Assembly: GCA_037954665.1 (NCBI GenBank)
Contig: JBBMOL010000247.1
Span: 496,001 to 560,000 of the forward strand
Direction of reading: 5' to 3'
Source of the DNA: Laguncularia racemosa
Taxonomy: Eukaryota > Streptophyta > Magnoliopsida > Myrtales > Combretaceae
DNA length: 64,000 bases
In this document: in pieces, positions 46,991 to 58,699 of the stretch
Position numbering within the stretch: the first letter of the stretch is position 1
Layout: each line of letters opens with the position of its first letter
Notes under the pieces: model-generated
Databases searched by the model: none
The model's input: the letters and a program-made list of their open reading frames with translations, nothing else
Told to the model about the DNA's origin: nothing
Made by a program: the position numbers and the translations under genes

Positions 46991-47696
46991 ATCTCTACAT
47001 TCAAGAAAATAATTAGTAACACAATTTGTAAGATGTTTCTCATAACTTACTCATGTATTGCTCTCAACTACTAATGCTCTCACAATCCACTTGTGTTTAT
47101 CTCTCAACAAGAATGTCCTCACACCCCACTCTTATAATTCTTTGATATGAGCTCGGATTGGAAACTCCTCAATGCAACCACTAAGGTAAAACCTATTGAT
47201 TACTTATCAGTACCAAGTCACGGTACAATAGAGAATAATTACAATTTTAATGGATAAGAACAAGTACTCACTACCAATTTGGAAACAAAAGTCAAAGCAA
47301 TCCTTATCACATAATTTGAAAGAATTACAATTTGCATCGAATATTTTAATGAATATGAATGCAATTTGGATACAAAATTAGAAAGTATATTATGACAATT
47401 GATTTGTGACTTGCCAAAACAAAGATTTCTTTTGTGATTTTTGGCAATTGGATCTTCTTCATAGCCGGATATGAACTTCTTTTTTATATAAATTCTTCAA
47501 AGAAAGAACAAGAATGAATCACAATTGAATTTCAATGAACTAAGATAGCATTAGTTGTTATCGGTCACTAATAGTTTTCTTATGACCGAATCAATTTTTT
47601 TTTTATATATATGAATTCTAGGATATGAATAAGGAGTATGGAATTGAAACAAATAATTAAACAAAGATAGAGGTTACTTGATTCAAGAAGTCGAAG
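46991..47696 (-). other. E8 leader
   Basis: Non-coding, between PBS and gag. It has a T run near 47590. Confidence 0.7.
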
Positions 47697-47709
47697 CTTT
47701 GATATTAAA
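47697..47709 (-). other. Decayed PBS of E8
   Basis: On the - strand the sequence is tttaatatcaaagc, the tRNA-Met site TTTGGTATCAGAGC with three G-to-A changes. Confidence 0.65.
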
Positions 47710-48393
47710 TGATGTGTAAACCCTAGGTATGTTAAACCTAGAACCCAGCGATCGCAATTGAAATCAAATCCCCAAGGAACATCTCGAACAAGTAGAACAA
47801 AACTAGACCCCAATCACATTTTTTGATTGAAACCTAAGTTATCAAAAGAATTTTCCCCAAGCAATTCATTTGAAGAAAATCCAAGGAGTTCTTTCTCAAA
47901 GAACAAGAGAGGGTTTTTCTTTTCAAAGAAAAGATGTAATTTTCAATTTGGAATCATGATAATGTTTTTTTTTTTTTTTTTTGTCGTCGTCCCCTTTCGG
48001 TGATATAGGAGTATCATGCCACACAATAATAATAACCTAGTTTCCTAACATAATGACAGGCATTGTCTTCCTTTAGACCAAAACTCCTTACTAAAAATAA
48101 TAAGACATAACAATAACAAAACTGAGAATGCTCTTCCCCTTTTTGGTTCAATAAAATGTATCTATTCTAAGACTTCCAAATCCTTGCATCACTCCATGGA
48201 AACATGAATCAAATTGATAGGTGTTGGTTCTCCTTTGGTGTAATTTGATTCCTTAGCTTGTAGGTCCATTACTAGTCTTTGTAAAGCGTTGTTCATCCTC
48301 TTAGCTTTAGCTTAGGTCATTGGGCCTCCAATACCTTGTAATGGATCTTGGGATATTGGTTCCGTCCTCTTAGATGCTAGTTGATCCTCATCA
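47710..48393 (-). repeat. 5' LTR of E8
   Basis: It begins tgatgtgtaaacc and ends ..tcctcatca, followed by the agagt duplication. Confidence 0.93.
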
Positions 48394-49860
48394 AGAGTAC
48401 TATAAATATAAGTTAAAAGTGTAAAAACCCACTAGATTACCTACTTATGAGATGTGGGGAAACAATGTACTGACAATGATATCTATTGAAGCTAGTGAGG
48501 AAACCAAGACGGAAATGGTACCTATAGTAAAGGAATTTCCAGAAGTGTTTCTAAAAGACCTTTTAAGTTTACCCCCAGCTAGGGAGATAGAATTTAACAT
48601 TGACTTTGTATAAGGTATGGTACCCATATCAAAACTAGTCTACGATATGGTACTAGAGGAGTTAGAAGAATTGAGGAAATTGTTATGGGAGCTGCAGGAT
48701 AAGGGTTTCATAAGACCCAATGTCTCTCTTTAGGGTGCACCAATCTTGTTTATCGAGAAGAAAGACAAAAGCTTGAGACACTATATAGACTGTAAAGAGT
48801 TGAACAAGGTCATTATCAAGAACAAATATCCTCTCCTCAAGATAGATGACTTGTTTGACTAATTACAAGGAGCATAGGTATTCTCAAAAGTAGACTTAAG
48901 ATTAGGATACCATCAATTAAGGATTAAATAAGAAGACATTTAGAAGACAACATTTAGGACCAGATATGGGTATTGCAAGTTTTTGGTGATGCCCTCTAGA
49001 CTAACAAATGCACCAGTTATATTTATTGACTTAATGAATAGAGTATTCAAGGATTTTCTAGATAAGTTTATAATCTTCTTCACAAACGATATCCTAATAT
49101 GCTCCAAAAGTACTAAAGAGCTTCAAGAGCACTTGAGCCTAGTATTAGGTAGGTTACAAGAAGAAAAGTTGTATACTAAGTTCAATAAATGTGAATTTTA
49201 GCTAAAATAAGTAGTCTTCCTAGGTCATGTGGTTAATAGTGATGGGATATCCATAGACCCTAAAAAGGTGAGAATAGTAGTGGATTAGTGCAGATCGAAG
49301 ACTATTACAAAGGTAAAAAGCTTCCTAGGTCTAACAGGCTACTATAGGAGATTTGTAGAGGGGTTTTCCAAAATAACACCTACTCTCACTAGACTAACAT
49401 AGAAGAATGTAATATTTGAGTGGGATAATAGATGTGAAGCTAACGTTCAAATGCTTAAAGTGAAATTGTGTCAGTGCCAGTTTTGACATTACCCTTGAGT
49501 GGAGAAGAATTTACAATGTATAATGATGCTTTGGTTCAAGGTTTAAGGTGTGTGTTGATGCAAGGTGGTTAAGTAATAGCTTATGCACCCTATTAATTGA
49601 AGCCGTATGAGAAGAACTACCAAATTCATCACTTGGAGTTAGTAGTTGTGGTACTAGCCTTGAAGCTATGGAGACATTATTTATATGGAGAGAAGTGTAG
49701 GATCTTCACTTATCACAAGAGCCTAAAGTATATCTTTACACAGAAAGAGCTAAATATGTGATAGAGAAGATGATTAAAATTGATAAAAGATTATGACTTA
49801 GATATACAATACCATTTAGGAAAGGCTAATGTGGTGGTAGATACCTTTATTAGAGAAAAA
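48394..49860 (+). pseudogene. E6 reverse transcriptase and RNase H
   Basis: E6 coding continues. The lead-in VPIVKEFPEVFLKDLLSLPP is followed by fingers (GAPILFIEKKDKSLRHYIDC) and a KVDLRLGYHQLRIK block. The palm active site reads FFTNDILIC at 49079-49090, where the first Asp of the YxDD pair is Asn. Thumb (VVFLGHVVNSDGISIDPKKV) and RNase H follow, ending in YDLDIQYHLGKANVVVDTFI (about 49790-49850). Many in-frame tag/taa codons stand at Gln or Trp positions. The active-site change and stops make it inactive. Confidence 0.88.
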
Positions 49861-50059
49861 AAGGTAATGTAACCACTCTCATCACTTTACAAAAAGAGCT
49901 ATTATAAGACATGCATAAATTGGAACTAGAGATCTTAACACAAGAAGTGGGAGAAAAATGGCTATCTTAAGAATATAGCCAACTATAATGGATAGAGTTA
50001 AAGCTGGTCAAATAGAAGATAAAGACATTGAAGAGATCAAGAGTAAAATGGAATAAGGT

Positions 50060-50780
50060 AAGGCTATCGAATTCAACTTAGATGCAAAGGAGACCTTGAA
50101 ATATAAAATGAGACTATGTGTGCCAAATGATACAAAATTGACGAGAGAGATAATGGAAGAAGCACATTACTCACCCTATATAATACACCTTACAAGCACC
50201 AAAATGTACAAAGACTTGAAGAGTCATTACTATTGGAGAAACATGAAAAGAGAGATAGCTAAGTATGTAGCCAAATGCCTCACATGCCAGCAAATCAAAA
50301 TAGAACATCAAAGACCGGCTAGAGAATTATAGTCTCTTGCATTACCATAAAGGAAATGGGAACATGTAACAATAGACTTTGTTACAACCCTCCTAAATAC
50401 CAAGGAGAAACAGGATGCAGTTTGGGTAATAGTGGACAAGTTGACTAAGTCTACTCATTTTATACCTATTAGAGTGGGATACAAGTTGGAGAAACTAGCT
50501 TAGATATACATACAAGAGATAGTCAGATTGCATAGAGTGCCGATGACCATCACTTTTGATAAAAACACCAAGTTTGAAAGTAGATTCTGGAGTAACTTAC
50601 ATAAAGCATTAGGGATCAAGCTATAATTCAGCATGACGTTCTACCTTTAGAAGGACGGTCAGTCTAAGAGGACCATATAGATACAGGAAGATTTGCTCAA
50701 AGCATGTGCACTGGATCTTGAAGGTAATTGAAATGAGCACATACCTTTGGTGGAATTTGCCTATAATGACAATTACTAGG
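50060..50780 (+). pseudogene. E6 integrase, truncated by E9
   Basis: The HHCC zinc-binding region (AHYSPYIIH..TKMYKDLKSHYYW.., then CLTCQQIK) is open at 50096-50332. The core follows with HVTIDFVTTL, WVIVDKLTKSTHFIPIR and a TITFDKNTKF block (in place of SDRD). The last readable block is EHIPLVEFAYNDNY, where E9 starts at 50781. The remaining integrase and the C-terminal domain should lie past the far end of E9, outside the window. Confidence 0.85.
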
Positions 50781-52246
50781 TGATAAGTGTTGAAAGAACC
50801 TTATTTATAGTATTTATTGAATATGATTTTCTATGAATTTTGTGAGAATTTATCAAGAAAAAGACACTTAAGTGCTTAATATTTGATTTCATGGATTAAA
50901 AAGTGCAAGTTAAAGATTTAAAATAGATTCGAGTGGAAAAAGAGGCACAATCTAGCAAAATGGAAGAAAAGGCGATTTTCATGTGTGCACAACCAATAGC
51001 ATAAATGTGATGATGCTAGTGTTGGAGAGCAAAAAGTGATTAGAATGCATTATGAAATTGTGCTCTAGCAGCTGCACAAGTGGTGTAGAGAGCCATGCTA
51101 AAGAATGAAATCTACTTAGAGAAGAAACTATAGGGATTACAGAGTGCATAACCTTGAGCACGGCTGTCCAAGAGGCCGTGCAGAACTTAGAATGCTAGAA
51201 TTTCACTTTTTTTTAGATTACATAGCCCTTAGCATGGATGTACACTAGGCTATGCATGTTACAATGTTTCTTAAACTATAAATACTCGCTTTATTACAAA
51301 AATCAGGGATCAAGATTTATTTTTTCTCATAACTACTCTAAAAATCCTAGGAGAGTAAAATTACAAATCTAAAAGGAGAAACTGCTAAAGCATCATTGAA
51401 AATCGCAAAATGCCTACGAGGGTTTATTCTTTTCATCATGAATTATTATTACTTCTCTAGATTTCCCGTGATTATTGTAGATTCTATGGAGGTGTAGATT
51501 TATATGCCATACATCTTGTGAAACTCTGAACCATGTGATTGAATTACTTATTGATTAATGAAAAGTTTATGCCTTTGTATCTATTCATGTGTTTTAATTA
51601 CTATGTAATTAATTTATGCACGCAAATTGATTGCATATATGATTCTTGTTAGATAGAGAGAGGTCTCATCTAATAGGATAGATTTTCATGAATGGAAAGA
51701 TTACATGTTTTACTTAGAGGTAGGAAAACTTCAATTTTCTGCATAAAGATTTAATATTTATTTAGGAATTGTGAGCTTAATGAAATCTTATAGGGTGATA
51801 GTGTGGGAGAGGTCTCCATTATTCTATATAAGGTTATTAATTGATTAACTCGATGAAGTAATTAGCTTAATTGAGAATTCCTACAGTTCCTGTAATGCAA
51901 AGCATTAATAAATTGTTAATCAATAAATTACTGTAAGAAAGCTAGGGTTTAAAGTGGGTAAAGATGAAGGATATGTCTTGTGATTGAATTCATTTATTAC
52001 AAAAATTATAATTAATCTTAGGATTATTAGACTAGTTAATTAGTAATTTAATTTATTAATTTTACATTAAGATTTAGACTAGATAGTAGAAAAATGACAA
52101 TACTAGTACTTATTTTAAAGATCCTTTAGGATGACACTTGTTGCATTCTATACTACATTAGTTAGTTACACTTGCTTAGCTGGGTCATTAGATTTCTTTG
52201 GGTTAATAAATTCATAATTTGATACAATTGGATAAACGACCCATTA
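50781..52246 (+). repeat. 5' LTR of E9
   Basis: It starts tgataagtgttgaaag. It holds gcacggctgtccaagaggcc near 51158, matching 8512-8560 in E3 in reverse, and ends ..acccatta before the PBS. The LTR ends are assigned from the TG start, the PBS and the E3 copy. Confidence 0.82.
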
Positions 52247-52248
52247 AG

Positions 52249-52272
52249 TTTTTAGCACTATTACCGAGGATC
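52249..52272 (+). other. Primer binding site, tRNA-Asp (E9)
   Basis: ttttagcactattaccgagg; a decayed tRNA-Asp complement, differing from TGGCGCCGTTGCCGGGGA mainly by G-to-A changes. Confidence 0.75.
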
Positions 52273-52398
52273 TAATGAAATAATATTAGGAAAAACCTTA
52301 TTATCTACTACTTTAGTCATTTATTTTATTTATTTTACTTCTTTCTACTATCCTTAACTTTATAATACTCTAACTCATAGTTGTTACTTTTATAGTGC

Positions 52399-53319
52399 AT
52401 GACAAGGACTCTCCCTTCTAACATTCTTAATTTAGACCTTGAGATTGAGAGAACACTCCAAAAGATTCGCAAGAATACAACTATTGAATCTTTTGGACAA
52501 TTGGAAATTGAGGGAGAAACATCTATTATAAAAGTCACGATAGTAGTAAAGGATGAGGAATCAACTATAAAATTTTTAGATAGTAAGATAGGATTACTAG
52601 AGAATATTAAAGAGGAAACACATGAGACTATGGTTGAGGATCCACCTAAGACTAATCTGGACTATGTAAGGTTAACCTTAGATGGAACAGGGCCAACCAT
52701 TGTGAAGCCTCCCATTAGTGATAACAATTTCAAAATTATGGGTGTGGTTATTCAACTCTTGCAAAAATATTGTTAATTTGACGAATTACCAGATGAGGAG
52801 CCTTATGCTTATATTCAAACGTTCTTAGAAATCTATGAGACCTTCAAGAAAAATGGGTGATGGAGGAAGATGTACATTCTAAAGTATTCCCTTTCTCACT
52901 AAGGGGGATAGCTAAAATGGGATGATACGGTCAAGAAATTTCTAGATAACTACTTCCCTTCGTGCAAGACAACTAAGCTCCAGAATGACATCACTTCGTT
53001 CATGCAACAAGATGGTGAGACCATGTACAATGTCTGGCAAAGATGGATAGAGTTGTTAAGAAAGTACCCACACCATCAACTACCTACATGGATATAGGTT
53101 CAAACCTTTTTTAATGAACTTAACCTAACCACCCGTCAATTGGTAAATGTCGCAATTGACAGTACATTAAATTCCAAGACCCGAGAAGAATCTTTGAAAC
53201 TTTTCATAGATATGGCCAAAAATAATTATCAATGGGGTAAAAAAAAGGGCAAGCAAAAAGTGGCGAGCAAGTATGAAGTAGATTTCATGACTACTTTAGT
53301 AGCAAAGATGGTGGCTCTC
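52399..53319 (+). pseudogene. E9 gag, 5' part
   Basis: It opens MTRTLPSNILNLDLEIERTL and contains the family-specific VEDPPKTNLDYVRLTLDGTG (compare E3). A gag core of degraded FSL..KA type follows, and a QDGETMYNVWQRWIELLRKY block (about 53010-53065). A short internal deletion removes the usual TWL..PPGSITTW block that E3 still has. The frame is cut at 53319 by E10 and resumes at 57136. Stops and frameshifts are present. Confidence 0.82.
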
Positions 53320-54216
53320 TGATAGGAATCAAATTCCTATAGGACCTATCACTAGAGCAAGAGCCAAGGGATTACAAAATTTGGCGATGAGGGTCCTCTT
53401 TGAACAATCAAACCTCGAGAATAATTGTTTAGTATCTTCTTTTCTATTTCAAATTTGTTGTGTATTCCAGCAGGTACACTTGTTGGTTTTTATAGGACAA
53501 TAGATAAATTCACTAAAGCTCAATTTGTAGGTTATTCATGAACCTATATAAATCAAAGAAGAATTGGCCCAATAATATGATCAATTGATGTAAAGAACTA
53601 ACCACTTAAAGGCCATTTGTATTTGTAATTGTTGCTTTTGGGAACCAGTCATTTTATTAGTATGCGTATTTTGTTGATTTTGGAACTGGCCACTTAAGTG
53701 GCATGCTTATAATTTTTGTGTTATTTTTACCCTAATTAGAGCAAGTATAAATATTTGCTAACTAGGGTTTTTGAGGAGCTTTTGACATTTTGGGAAATCG
53801 AACACTTTGTTGCTGTAAAGGTTGTCCTTTGCATGCGACAGATCTCTTATTAATTTCTTAGTGAAATTGTGGCGAGACCAACTAGAGTAGATTGTGAGTA
53901 ATATCAATCTTACTCTTGTTGTTTTTTACAAATTGTGTTTGGTGAGTAATATCTAAGTATAATTTGTTGGTAACTTGTCCATGTCCATGTGAATTAAGGT
54001 TCTTCATTTTCATATTTGAATCATTTAAAATTGAGTTGAATTCTAGTTCATTTCCATTGTTTTCCATTGATATTTACACAATTGGTTGTTCTTTATGTCA
54101 ATTTATCTTCAATCTTGTGAATTGGGCTTTAATTGTAAGTAAGTGATCACGCCATTTTTTGTTCACGCCACTTCACTTGATTGATGTGTTTGTTATCTAA
54201 TTAGTGACGTACATCA
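53320..54216 (+). repeat. 5' LTR of E10
   Basis: It runs tgataggaatcaaattcc to ..gtgacgtacatca, with a TATA box at about 53756 inside an inverted repeat. Confidence 0.94.
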
Positions 54217-54221
54217 TAATT

Positions 54222-54235
54222 TTTGGTATCAGAGC
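54222..54235 (+). other. Primer binding site, initiator tRNA-Met (E10)
   Basis: tttggtatcagagc, a perfect match to the complement of the tRNA-Met 3' end. Confidence 0.9.
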
Positions 54236-55335
54236 AAAGGTTGTGGAGTAGGGTTTGTGTGAACTTCAATTGAAAAATTAGGGTTCTTGAATTTTACTTC
54301 TTGATCTAAATTGTGAAGTGTAATTGAAGTAGTTTATTTTGATTTTTTTGTGTTATATTTGTTGTTGTTAAAGTGGAAGTGGAGACCTTGTAGTATTCCT
54401 TATGTTCTTGATCTTACCGTAAGGAGAAGGGGAAGTAGGAAGTGTATTTCCTTGTGTGTATTTCGGAATTGGAGATACATTCTTTGTGACAAAAGAGAAG
54501 TGAATTTCCTTGTATGTTGTTTCGGAATTGAGAAGTGTGAATTGCATTTCTAGATTTGTTTTGGATGGAGGATAGGGAAATTATTTGAATTCAAATACAT
54601 TCATTAAGTTTGAAGAAGTTATTGTGTAGTATTGATTGAATGCAATTTGAATATTTTTGAATTGTTTCTTACCATTTGTGGAGAAGCTTCATTAAGAGTT
54701 GCATTTGAGTTGTTATGCCGTGATTTGAAGAGGAGAAAAGTGTGTGTGTACTATACCGTGAGTAAGTGTGTGAGTGAAGGTTATAACATGGTGTCTTGTT
54801 TGTGTTGTGGTGAAAGGTTGTTACACCGTGGTTGTGTTGTGTATATGTGCCGTAAGTGAAGAGTATTGTAGTGGTTAAGTTTTGAATTTCAAAAGCAAAC
54901 ATTAAAGTCTGGAAGGTATTTTGTATTGATACTTTAAACAAATTTTGTTTAGTTAGAATTAATTGCTTGCCATTTGGAGAAATGTCCATATTTGCTTCCA
55001 TTTGCCTTTGTGTTGCCGTGGTGTGTAAGTGGATGTGGAAGTGTGTAGGTGAATCGTGTAGGTATGTTGTATTAGTTGTATGTTACACTGTAGGTGTGTA
55101 AGTGAGACCGTAGTGTGTGCGTTATGTGGTTGTGTTACACTGTGGGAGTGATTGTGTGAAACTGTGGTGTATGGTTTGAGGTTATGTAAGTAGATCATGG
55201 GAGTTGTGTGTAAGGCATGGTTGTATTGCTGTGGTGTGTTGTTATGTTAAGTGGATGTGTGTTGTAGTGTTGTTGAGACATGTTGGTGACGTGGTGTAAA
55301 GTGTGTTATTGGCTTATTGAAGTTAGTAAGCAACC
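54236..55335 (+). other. E10 GT-rich leader
   Basis: Non-coding. It is homologous to the E1 leader in its first 150 bases and then G/T-rich with recurring gtgtgtaagtg and ccgtgg.tgtgtt phrases (54720-55270). Clean tandem units like those at 5261-5392 are not seen. Confidence 0.7.
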
Positions 55336-56237
55336 ATGTCAAGTGATCAATATTTATCTATTAATGTATTGTGACGAGCTACGACTACTTTTCCTGCTAT
55401 TGATGATGAGCAAAGGGAAAATTTGTTCCACACCTCATGTAGAGTGCAAGGTAATCTATGTGCTATTATTATCGATGGTGGTAGTTTTACTAATGTTATA
55501 GCTACCTCATTAGTATGGAAATTAAAACTTGTAACTACCCCACATCCAAAACCATATAAATTACATTGGTTGAGTGAGTAGGGTAGTCTCCATGTTACCT
55601 AGAGGGCTAGGGTACTTTTCAGTATAGGGATAAATATCATGATGAGATTATATATGATATCCTTCCCATGTGTGCATCCTATATATTACTTGGCAGTTTT
55701 TGGTTGTATAATAGGAGGGTTTTGCATGATGGCTATAGAAATACTTATATGTTCTAGCAGGAGGGTAAACATATAGTGTTAAACCCATTGTCACCATCAG
55801 AGGTCTAAGAGAATCAGTAAACCTTTAGAGGACCAAGAGGTTCAGAGGTAGATAAATAAACCTTTAGAGATCCAAGAAGTTTAGAGGCAAATGAGTAAAC
55901 CTTTAAAGGACCAAAAGCTTTAGAGACATATAAGTAAAACTAGGAAGAAGAAGACCTTATTGGGGGAATAGTTTAAATAAAGGAAGGCCATAACAGATGA
56001 TAGACCATCATATTTATTACAGATGAGGTATATCCTAGAGATGAAAGGGTGAGAGTAACTACCCCTTGTGGTATCTCAGGTACTGGGTGACTATAGTGAT
56101 ATTTTTACAGATAACTTGCCAAGAAGATACAGAGTCTCTACTAAAAGTAATGTTATAGACTTGTCACTCTATTTACTCGATGAAGTTCATGAAGAACTAT
56201 GAGATTTGAGGGCAAATCTTCCTAAAGCCCTAGGAGA
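55336..56237 (+). pseudogene. E10 gag stub, protease and RT lead-in
   Basis: The frame starts MSSDQYLSIN. About 35 codons later it reads CAIIIDGGSFTNVIATSLVW, a protease active site with intact DGGS (about 55460-55500), so the gag core and zinc knuckle have been deleted. Further protease (LHWLSE, then a YLAVFG block) is frame-shifted. A 39-bp in-frame repeat follows (next entry). VVSQVLGDYSDIFTDNLPR (about 56065-56120) is the RT lead-in. From about 56180 the sequence jumps to the polyprotein tail NLPKALGDDMNQIPTRPITR, which continues into the 3' LTR to 56424. Confidence 0.8.
55817..55933 (+). repeat. 39-bp coding repeat in the E10 protease-RT linker
   Basis: Three units start at 55817, 55856 and 55895, of the type aaacctttagagga.ccaaga. 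The period is 13 codons, so the units translate to KPLEDQEV-like repeats. They occupy the charged linker where E5 and E8 have Lys/Glu-rich spacers. Confidence 0.85.
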
Positions 56238-57135
56238 TGATATGAATCAAATTCCTACAAGACCTATTACTAGAGCAAGAGCCAAAGGATTACAAAATTT
56301 GGTGATGAGGGTCCTCTTTGAACAATCAGACTCCAAGAATAATTGTTTAGTATCTTCTTTTCTATTTCATATCGTTGTGCATTCCAGTAGGTACACTTCT
56401 CAGTTTTTACCGGATAATGGATAAATTCGCTAAAACTTAGTTTGTGGGTTATTCATGAACCTACATAAATCAAAGAAGAACTAGTCTAACAATATGTTCA
56501 ATTGACATAAAGAACCAGCCACTTGAAGACCATTTGTATTTGTAATTGTTGCTTTTGGGAATTGGCCATTTTATTAGTACTTGTATTTTATTGATTTTGG
56601 AACCGACCACTTAAGTGGCATCCTTGTAATTTTTATATTATTTTTATCTTAATTGGAGCAAGTATAAATACTTGCTAACTAGGGTTTTTAAGGAGCTTTT
56701 GATATTTTAGGAAATCAAACACTTTGTTGCTATGGAGGTTATCCTTTGCATGCAATAGATCTCTTCTCTTATCAATTTCTTAGTGAAATTGTGTCGAGAC
56801 CAACTAGAGTGGATTGTGAGTAATATCAATCTTACTCTTGTTGTTTTTTACAAATTGTGTTTAGTGAGTAATATCTAAGTACAATTTGTTGGTAACTTGT
56901 CCATGTCGACATAAATTAGGGTTCTTCATTTTTCAGATTTGAATCATTTTAAATTGAGTTGAATTCTAGTTCATTTCCATTATTTTCCATTGATATTTAT
57001 ACAATTGGTTATTCTTTATATCAATTTATCTTGAATCTCATGAATTGGGGTTTAATTGTGAAGTAAGTGATCACGCCATTTGTTTTTCATGCCACTTAAT
57101 TGATGTGTTTGCTATCTAATTAGTGAGGCACATCA
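56238..57135 (+). repeat. 3' LTR of E10
   Basis: It runs tgatatgaatcaaattcc to ..gaggcacatca. The first 190 bp encode the end of the polyprotein (RPITRARAKGLQ). TATA box at about 56663. Confidence 0.94.
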
Positions 57136-57985
57136 CTCTTAGCCACTAAGTTTCTACCCTTAAGAATTCCCAAGGATTGTAACACCAAGTGGGTGATGCT
57201 AGTGAGAATATGGACCTCCATGAGCAATATGATCAAGTAGACTATCTTGGGAATCAAAATAGGCAGCAGTATAACATATATAATAACACTTACAATCCTG
57301 ACATAAGAAACCATCCCAACCTCTCTTATTGCAATTAGAACACCTAGAGATCTAACTTCCCACCACCAGGATTTGAAAAGCAACGAATGCTACCTTACCA
57401 GCTATGCCCAATCCACCGGTTCAGGCACCTTAACAAGAAAAGAAAACCAATTTACAAGATCTGATGAGCTAATTCATTCAAAGTTTTGAGGCAAGACATT
57501 AGAACCAAGAGGTTTCTATTCATAACCTTAAGAAGCAAATTAGCCAATTGGCTAAGATGATGTCTAAAAGGCAACTAAGTTCCCCTCCTAGTAACACTAA
57601 GAACAATCAGAGGGAATAGGCAAAAGCTATATTCTTGAGGAGTGGGAAGGAATTGCGAACTGGAAAAGAATTTGAGAAAAAGTGAGAGGGTGGCTAAACT
57701 TTTGAGAAGGAAAAGGCAGAACTTGAGAGGCAAGAACTCGAGAGACATTCACCACTAGTTGTCAAGGAGTATGTCAAAAAAATTCCATATCTAGCTCGCC
57801 TCAATCAAAGCAATGATAAGGAATAGTTCGGTAAATTTCTTAAACTTTTTAAATAGTTACACATTAATATTCCATTTGTTGAGGGACTTTTCTAGATGCC
57901 AAAATATGCCAAGTTGCTAAAGGAACTTCTATCTAATAAGCGGAAATTGGAGGATGTTTCTATGGTAGAAGTAGGAGCAAATTGC
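57136..57985 (+). pseudogene. E9 gag, 3' part
   Basis: It resumes after E10. It contains YNNTYNPDIRNHPNLSY (about 57270-57330), the Athila/Tat block just before the Gln-rich end of gag (compare SNTYNPGWRDHLNFRY in E7 at about 37268-37310). An LKKQISQLAKMMSKRQ-like helix follows (about 57530), then ILRSGKELRT and a charged linker. Numerous stops are present. Confidence 0.78.
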
Positions 57986-58432
57986 TCAGCCGTCATTTAG
58001 ACTAAACTCCCTCTAAAGCGAAAGGATCCAGGTAGCTTTACTCTTCTATGTTTGGTTCGTGACATCTCAGTTGATAAAGGTCTAGCTAATCTTGAGGCAA
58101 GTATTAATCTCATGCCATACTCTTTCGTCAAGAAATTGGGGTTAGTTGACCCAAAGCCCACTAGAATGAGTTTATAACTTGCTGACTGATCCGTAAAAAT
58201 CCCTAAGGGGATCATCGAGGATGTCTTGGTAAAAGTAGGAAACTTCATATACCCTATTGACTTTGTAATTCTAGACATGGATGAGGATGGGGATATGCCT
58301 TTAATCTTAGGAAGACCATTCCTTACTACTATCAAGGTAGTGATCAATGTAGAGGACGACAAGCTTACATTAAGGATAGGGGATGAAGAATTGGTGATCA
58401 AAATGGCCATCGCCATGAAAAACTCCATCTGA
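57986..58432 (+). pseudogene. E9 protease
   Basis: It has ANLEASINLMPYSFVKKLGL at about 58085-58140, corresponding to the CDLGASIN active site of E7, with the catalytic Asp as Asn and the Gly as Glu, both G-to-A type changes. Then come VKVGNFIYPIDFVILDMDED and LILGRPFLTT, open at 58226-58432. The enzyme cannot be active. Confidence 0.85.
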
Positions 58433-58699
58433 GTAGATGATTCTTAGTATTATGTTGATATTGTTGATTTCTTAGTAGACAAGCATATTGACGAGATCTT
58501 ATTTAAGAATCAGTTAGAGCTAAGTCTAATTATAGGAGAGCAGGAGGACATGAACAACCTTGAGGTCGAAACATTCAATAAGCAGCATAATGCTGTAGAA
58601 GAAGTTACAGCTCAAGGAGGATTTGAAGATTTTAATTTTAGCAGAGAGGCGGGACTGAAAACTTTAATCAAAGAGCAGCTAGTGTTGGAATTAAAATAG

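Larger units (their letters stand above)
41938..48393 (-). mobile_element. E8: full-order Ty3/gypsy element (family epsilon)
   Basis: LTRs at 41938-42639 (702 bp) and 47710-48393 (684 bp) are flanked by a perfect duplication, agagt (41933-41937 and 48394-48398). The terminal inverted repeat is TGATG..CATCA. On the - strand it carries a decayed tRNA-Met PBS, gag, protease, RT, RNase H and integrase in the usual order, with several stops and frameshifts. Protease and RT resemble E5, but the LTRs are unrelated to alpha and lack the cacggccgtg blocks. It sits inside E6, between protease and RT. Confidence 0.95.
53320..57135 (+). mobile_element. E10: family beta element lacking RT and integrase
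   Basis: LTRs of 897 bp (53320-54216) and 898 bp (56238-57135) lie in direct orientation. The flanking 5-mers are ctctc and ctctt (one transition). It is inserted in E9 gag. The interior has a tRNA-Met PBS, a long GT-rich leader, a short frame starting MSSDQ that passes directly into a protease (so gag is deleted), a linker, an RT lead-in fragment, and then the polyprotein C-terminus running into the 3' LTR. RT core, RNase H and integrase are absent. Confidence 0.93.
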
